A stretch of 64,000 nucleotides of DNA from Delphinus delphis (Eukaryota; Chordata; Mammalia; Artiodactyla; Delphinidae): NCBI RefSeq assembly GCF_949987515.2, contig NC_082698.1, forward strand, positions 28,176,070 through 28,240,069. Reading direction: 5' to 3'. This document shows, piece after piece, positions 58,707-64,000 of the stretch. A program made the translations under genes and the position numbers. Within the stretch, counting starts at the first letter, position 1; every line of letters begins with the position of its first letter. The notes beneath the pieces were generated by a model. It worked only from the letters and a program-made list of their open reading frames with translations, did not search any database and was not told the origin of the DNA.

Positions 58707-59049
58707 GGGACTTCCCAGGTGGCGCAGTGGTTAAGAATCCGCCTGCCAATGCAGAGAATACGGGTTCGAGCCCTGGTCCAGGAGATCCCACATGCAGCGG
58801 AACAGTTAAGCCCGTGTGCCACAACTACTGAGCCTGAACTCTAGAGCCCGCAAGCCACAACTACTGAGCACGTGTGCCACAACTACTGAAGCCTGCACGC
58901 CTAGAGCCTGTGCTCTGCAACGAGAAGCCACCACAATGAGAAGCCCGCACACCGCAACAAAGAGTAGCCCCCGCTCGCCGCAACTAGAGAGAGCCTGCGT
59001 GCAGCAATGAAGACGCAGCCAGAGATAAATAAATAAAATAATTATTTTT
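58707..59049 (+). mobile_element. CHR-type SINE, long form
   Basis: The head is GGACTTCCCAGGTGGCGCAG and the body has CCACAACTACTGA repeats. AAAACTCATTTTGTC and AAAATTCATTTTGTC flank it. Confidence 0.93.
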
Positions 59050-59544
59050 AAAAAATTCATTTTGTCAAATATAATTTCAGCAGAATCACTGTATATTCAA
59101 AATATGTCTATGTTGCAGGCCTCTTCATTAAGCCATTTCCTATGATAAAATCCTAGCAAAACACAAAAGCTGGAATCTTGAAGAGGTAAGTATTTCCCAG
59201 CCATGACAGATGTGGAAACTGATGCACTAGTGATGAACTAACAAGTCCACACAGCAGTTCAAGCCAGATAGGGGGTGGGAGGGGGAGAAGTGGCAGGAGC
59301 ACTAGCGGAGGTGGCACTGAGGACAGTGGGTGACAGAAGTATCACCTGATACTGTTAAGGAATAGGAAACCTAGGTGAATAGACAGACTCCGTGGGAAAG
59401 AAACAGGCCAGTGAAGCCAACTCTTTCATTTTATGAGGTAGGAAGATGGGGTCCAGTGACATTGTGACTTGCCCAAGTCTCACATCAATTTTTGATGGAT
59501 CCTGAATTTAAACTTATGCCTCAGGCTGAGCCTTTCCACCTTGT

Positions 59545-59710
59545 TCTGGAGCCAGACTGACTTCAGACACTTAAGAGCTTTGTGACCTTGGCAACTTACC
59601 TAACCTGTGCTTCAGCTTCCTCACTGTCCGCCTTACAGGGTTGTGGTACGGATGGAATGAGTTAATACATGGAGAGTGCTAGAACGCTGGCACATAGTGA
59701 ACAATAAACT
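59545..59710 (+). repeat. MIR-like SINE remnant
   Basis: GAGCCAGACTGACTTCAGAC, TTTGTGACCTTGGCAAC and GGAATGAGTTAATACATGG follow MIR order. Confidence 0.7.
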
Positions 59711-60024
59711 GGAGAGCCCCGAGGTCCAAGTCAAGGAATTTAGATTTCAAGAGAAACTCCTTACCTAGGTGGATTCCTTGTTGTAGGAAAGCTAAATGAC
59801 AGCAGGATGATTTGGAGGGAGGACAGATCGAAGGCCGGAAAAATCTAATTAAGAAAGAGTTAACTGATGGGGCTTAAGATTGCTTGAGAATGGAAAAAAG
59901 CAACATCCTATAAAGAATATGAAATTGAAGAAATGATGAATCCCTAACAAAGGGGAGGTCATTGGGATGGTAGCAAGTTTATGAAAAGATGAGTATTGTT
60001 ATAAACACTAGATGTCTGCTAGGT

Positions 60025-60720
60025 CTTGCTTTTTCTTTATTTTTATTTTTAATTTATTTTTTATTGAAGCATAGTTAATTTACAGTGTTTCAGGTTATAC
60101 AGAAAAGTGATTCAGTTATACATATATATTCTTTTTCAGATTCTTTTCCATTATAGGTTATTACAAGATATTGACTCTAGTTCCCTGTGCTATACAGTAG
60201 GTCCCTGTTGTTTATTTTATATATAGTGATGTGTATCTGTTAATTCCAAATTCCTAATTTATCCCTCCTCCATTTTCCCCTTTGGTATACCATAAGTTGT
60301 TTTCTATGTCTTTGAGTCTATTTCTGTTTTGTAAATAAGTTCATTTGTATCATTTTTTTAGATTCCACACATAAGTGATATCATACAGTATTTGTCTTTG
60401 ACTTCACTTAGTATGATAATCTCTAGTTGCATCCATGTTGCTGCAAATGGCATTATTTCATTCCTTTTATTATGGCTGAGTAGTATTCCATTGTATATAT
60501 TTACCACATCTTCTTTATGCATTCATCTGTTGGTGGACACTTAAGTTGCTTCCATGTCTTGGCTATTGTAAATAGTACAGCTGTGAACATTGGGGTGCCT
60601 GTATCTTTTCTAATTAGAGTTTTTGTCTTTTCCAGATATGTGCCCAGGAGTGGGATTGCTGGATCATATGGTAGCTTTATTTTTAGTTTTTTTAAGGAAC
60701 TCTCCATACCGTTCTCCACA
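60025..60720 (-). mobile_element. 5'-truncated L1 (ORF2 end and 3' UTR)
   Basis: The minus strand encodes ORF2-terminal motifs (YDPAIPLLGTYLEK, AKTWKQLKCPPTDE). The 3' part has GTTATACAGAAAAGTGATTC. It is related to the L1s at 27640 and 47182. TGCTAGGT near both ends may be its target duplication. Confidence 0.85.
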
Positions 60721-60741
60721 GTGGTTGCTAGATTTTTTTTT

Positions 60742-60982
60742 TTTTAATATTTGTTTATTTAGACTGCGCCAGCTCTTAGTTGCAGCACATGGGATCTTTG
60801 TTGTGACGTGTTTAGTTGTGGCATGTGGGCTCTTAGTTGTGGCATATGGACTCCTTAGTTGCGGCATGCAGACTCCCTAGTTGTGGCATGCATGTGGGAT
60901 CTAGTTCCCCGATCAGGGATCAAACCCAGGCCCCCTGCATTGGGAGCATGGAGTCTTACCCACTGGACCACCAGGGAAGTCC
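60742..60982 (-). mobile_element. CHR-type SINE, diverged
   Basis: The antisense body ends CCACCAGGGAAGTCC. It is inserted at the truncated 5' end of the L1. Confidence 0.87.
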
Positions 60983-60999
60983 CTAGGTGATTTTTTAAG

Positions 61000-61135
61000 T
61001 GTGGTCTTCAGACCAGCAGCATCACCAGCTGTGTACCCTGGGAGCTCACTGGAAATGCAGGCCCCACCCCAGGCCTACGGCATCAAGTTACCAGGTGATT
61101 TGTGTGCATGTTAAATTTGAGAAGCACCTGTGTAG
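61000..61135. mobile_element. MER5-like hAT DNA transposon
   Basis: GTGTGGTCTTCAGACCAGCA, GGCCCCACCCCAGGCCTACG and TTTGAGAAGCACCTG match the MER5 layout with inverted ends. Confidence 0.7.
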
Positions 61136-62547
61136 GCAGTTATTTTTAGTAGAACTTTCTACTGTTGGAAAAGTAGGAATTACAAAAACCAAGGAAGGAA
61201 AGGGTGTCAGATGTTTCCTGTACAACAGAAGGAAATGTTGAAGAAAATTTCCAAATGCGGTTTGCCTGCTTACTTCCTGTCATGAATTTGCTCCCTTTCC
61301 TGCCTGGAAGTAGCTCTTCAATTATGCTTTCTCCCAAGTGTCCTCGGAGAACAGGGAGTGGTGGTGGGAGTCTATCATCATCTGAAACATGTAGATTTCT
61401 GACCTCTCTCTCAAGATTGTTGTGAGAACAAATAAGATGATTCTGCAACTTTTTGTGAACTGTGAGTTCTAGAAATACATGGTTTTAGTAAAGATTGAAT
61501 TTTATGTCAGCCTTTTACTTAGTTGTGAAGCTGGAACTCTGTGCATTTTGTTTCAGGGTCAGGAGTAGTGTGCTCTGAGTTGTGTTTCATTTGCAGAACC
61601 CTAGGCCTGAGGACCGAGAAACCTTGAGCATCATATACTTAATTCTAAATCCTCTCTCTGGTCGCTACACACAACTCAGGATTTTAAACTCTCCCATCTG
61701 TTAGTACATCATATTGATGCAGTTTGTACTGTTTCACCTGGGCTGGGTGTGGCAGACATTCAGTGCCACAGAGCAGGGATGATCATCTCCAATCTCCAGT
61801 TTGCACTGCTTTGTTTCATCCAGCCCACTGTGATTGTTAGTGAAGATCAATAGTAGTGTTTTTGTGAGTATCAATAAGGGAGTTTTCTACAACAAATTGC
61901 AGGCTTTGCAAGCTGCATAGGAATATCTATTCCTTAGTACCACTCAGAGGTGACCCTGAAGGAGCAGGTAGTGCTTTCCCAGAGGTAAGTTGTGATTTGG
62001 TGGTAGGAGCGGGCAATGTGTTCATTCGGGAAGATTTATTGGTAGCGGGCAGGTGCGTGGGACTCAGCAGCAGACCGTGGGGGTCTGCAGACTCAGCAGG
62101 ACCATGTCACAAGGCACTGCCTGTGCACCACCCGCCTGGGTGTCCCCTGGGACTTCAAGAGGAGTCAAGCTCTAATCCTTCCCCGTGGCAGCCCTTCCCC
62201 AGCTCCAGGATCAGGGAAGCTGAGAGTGAAAGATTACGGATCTGTCATAGCCGCCTCCTGTCGTCAGAATCACTGTGACTAATTTGAACAAAGGACCTTC
62301 CTGCAGCCTCTCAGGTGAGATCAAAAGATTGCCTTCAAATAGGATTAAGCTGAATAAGATCTTTGCAATTTGATAGAAGGGGTGATAGCCATGAGCACTG
62401 AGACCATTTCTAGCTGGGCTTTAAAGATAACATAATCCTCTACAAATTCACACTGCAGTGGGATTCAGTGAAGATCAATGAATTGCTAAACTGACTTCAG
62501 TTGGAGAATGTTGGCAATTTTAATCAGAGCTGCTTGGGCTTATGGTA

Positions 62548-63035
62548 TTGTATTAGCTGGCTATTGCTGCTTTAACAAATTACTGCTAATTTAGTAGCCT
62601 AAAACAACAGAAATTTATTGTCTTACGGTTCTGGAGGTCAGCAGTTTGAAATCAGTCTCACTGGGCTAAAGTCAAGGTTGGTAGGGCTGGTTATTTACAG
62701 AGACTTCAGGGGAGAATCTGTCTCCTTGCCTTTTCCAACTTCTAGAAGCTGCCTATGTCTCTTGGCTTGTGTTCCCTTCCTCCATCTTCAAAGCCAGCAG
62801 CATAGCATCTTCAGATGTCTCTGTTTCTGTCATCACATCATCTTCATTTTAACTCTGACCCTCCTGACTCTTATTAAGGATCCTTGTAATTACACTGGGC
62901 CCACTTTGCATAATCTCCCATCTCAATATCCTTAATCACATCTGCGAAGTCCCTTTTGCCATGTAAGGTAAATCCCCAGGGTTTTGAGGATTCAGACATG
63001 GACATCTTTGGGGACCATTATTCTATCTACTGCAG
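62548..63035. repeat. Eutherian interspersed repeat, nearly complete
   Basis: It starts TATTAGCTGGCTATTGCTGC, has CCTAAAACAACAGAAATTTA and TTACGGTTCTGGAGGTCAGC, and ends near TATTCTATCTACTGCA. It is the same kind as 34645-34960. It is a very common mammalian repeat whose family name I do not assign. Confidence 0.7.
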
Positions 63036-63123
63036 GTATGGAGCCACATGACATTTTTGAGGCAAATTGTCTTTCTGAGAATGGAAACATGATCCAGTCC
63101 AGACTACACTGTTGATTCTGGAG

Positions 63124-63545
63124 CAGGAATTGGCAAACCTTTTCCATAAAAGGCCAGATAATAAATACCTTAGGCCAGCGGTCCCCAACCTTTTTGGCAC
63201 CAGGGACTGGTTTTATGGAAGACAGTTTTTCCACGGACGGGGCAGGGATAGTTCAGGCAGTAACGCGAGCAATTGAGAGCAGCAGTTGAAGCTTTGCAAG
63301 CTTGCCTGCTGCTCACCTCCTCCTGGGCGGCCTGGTTCCTAACAGGCCGAGGACTGGTATGGGTCCACGGCCTGGGGCTTAGGGACCCCTGCTTTAGGCT
63401 TTTTAGGCCATACAGTCTGTCACAACTCAACTCTGCCATTGTGACATGAAAGCAGGTATAGATAATACAGAAATAAGTGAGCATGGTTGTGTTTCAAACA
63501 AACTTTATTTATAAACAGCAGGCCATATTTTGCTCTTATGCCATA
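63124..63545. mobile_element. hAT-type DNA transposon, split by another
   Basis: GGCAAACCTTTTCCATAAAA and AGGCCAGATAATAAATACC on the left continue on the right with CCATACAGTCTGTCACAACT and AAACAAACTTTATTTATAAA. The middle is a second element at 63172. Confidence 0.7.
63172..63394. mobile_element. MER1-type hAT (Charlie) element nested in the previous one
   Basis: The terminal inverted repeats CAGCGGTCCCCAACCTTTTT and CTTAGGGACCCCTG are clear. CGGCCTGGTTCCTAACAGGC lies inside. The 8-bp flanks CCTTAGGC and CTTTAGGC fit the hAT target duplication. Confidence 0.82.
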
Positions 63546-63890
63546 ACCCTACGTCCTGCTAAAACAAAAGGGTTCTGTGCCACCATTAACATTGAAGCCA
63601 CGTATGTGAAAAATTAGATGCTTTGATGAAAGAAAATGAAAAGCTAGCCAAAGTGGAATTGGTTTACAGATTTGAACTAATGTATCAGTCTAGCAGATAT
63701 TTATGGAACTATGAGAGATCTTTATGATGCCAGAATGTAAACCCTGACAAACCAGATCACAGTGTTCCTGCAGACTAACAGAGGAGCCAGCAGGCAAGAA
63801 TGTTAGCACCAAGTACCAGGGGAGATATCTGTGCTCAGAGGTACAACCAGAGGACAACTCAACAGGCTTTTTTAAAATTTTATCTTTGAA

Positions 63891-64000
63891 TTTTTTTTTT
63901 TCCTTGCGGTACACGGGCGTCTCACTGCTGTGGCCTATCCCGTTGCGGAGCACAGGCTTCGGACGCGCAGGCTTAGTGGCCATGGCTCACAGGCCCAGCC
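63891..64000 (-). mobile_element. CHR-type SINE, cut by the window end
   Basis: Poly(T) is followed by CCTTGCGGTACACGGGCGTC and the usual body. The head lies beyond base 64000. Confidence 0.93.

Larger units (their letters stand above)
58563..64000. other. Region downstream of DNMBP, no gene found
   Basis: It contains SINEs at 58707, 60742 and 63891, a MIR-like piece at 59545-59710, an L1 fragment at 60025-60720, MER5-like sequence near 61000, a repeat at 62548 and nested hAT elements at 63124-63545. In other mammals ABCC2 lies on this side in convergent orientation, but none of its exons were recognised here. The segments 59050-59540, 59710-60025 and 61140-62545 show nothing I can name. Confidence 0.75.

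Noticed and set aside
58563..64000. Exons of the neighbouring gene ABCC2
   Set aside because: They are expected in convergent orientation from mammalian gene order, but no exon or transporter motif was recognised.

Overview
The window is nuclear DNA of a mammal, and the repeats point to a cetacean. About thirty tRNA-derived SINEs of the CHR type (head GGCTTCCCTGGTGGCGCAG or its variants, body ending in an A-rich tail) are scattered through it. Most keep recognisable target-site duplications, so the family was active recently. Older layers (MIR, L2, ancient L1, MER5-, MER1- and Tigger-like DNA transposons) are ordinary eutherian background. The cetacean call is inference from this SINE family, which I know from whales and dolphins and their relatives.

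The window is dominated by the 3' half of one plus-strand gene, DNMBP (dynamin-binding protein, Tuba). Tuba is a scaffold and Cdc42 guanine-nucleotide exchange factor of cell junctions. Thirteen coding exons from 31951 to 57085 splice in frame into 820 residues. In order these are a short lead, the Dbl-homology (DH) domain, the BAR domain, SH3 domain 5, a serine-rich linker and SH3 domain 6. A 3' UTR of about 1.47 kb follows, with an AATAAA at 58538. All 13 junctions have AG acceptors and GT donors with matching phases. One exon is only 18 nt long. The four N-terminal SH3 domains and the proline-rich middle of full-length Tuba are not here and must lie upstream of base 1.

Bases 1-9481 are intron and repeats. 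At 9482-10733 there is a 1.25-kb stop-free exon whose phase-1 donor joins exactly to the DH exon 21 kb downstream. I read it as an alternative first coding exon. It would give a 1210-residue protein in which the SH3 and proline-rich part is replaced by a 389-residue polar, Asn/Asp/Gly/Tyr-rich head with no domain I recognise. An upstream ORF, CCAAT boxes, an HNF1-like site and a TATA-like element lie just before it.

The introns hold the other points of interest. A perfect 68-bp inverted repeat sits at 462-529 and 1516-1583. An intact antisense retrocopy of ORMDL1 (153-residue family, 154 codons here) sits in an L1 in the intron before the longest BAR exon. A SINE is inserted 31 nt from the acceptor of the SH3-5 exon. 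Several elements are nested with readable insertion order. After the DNMBP poly(A) signal, 58561-64000 contains only repeats and unassigned sequence.
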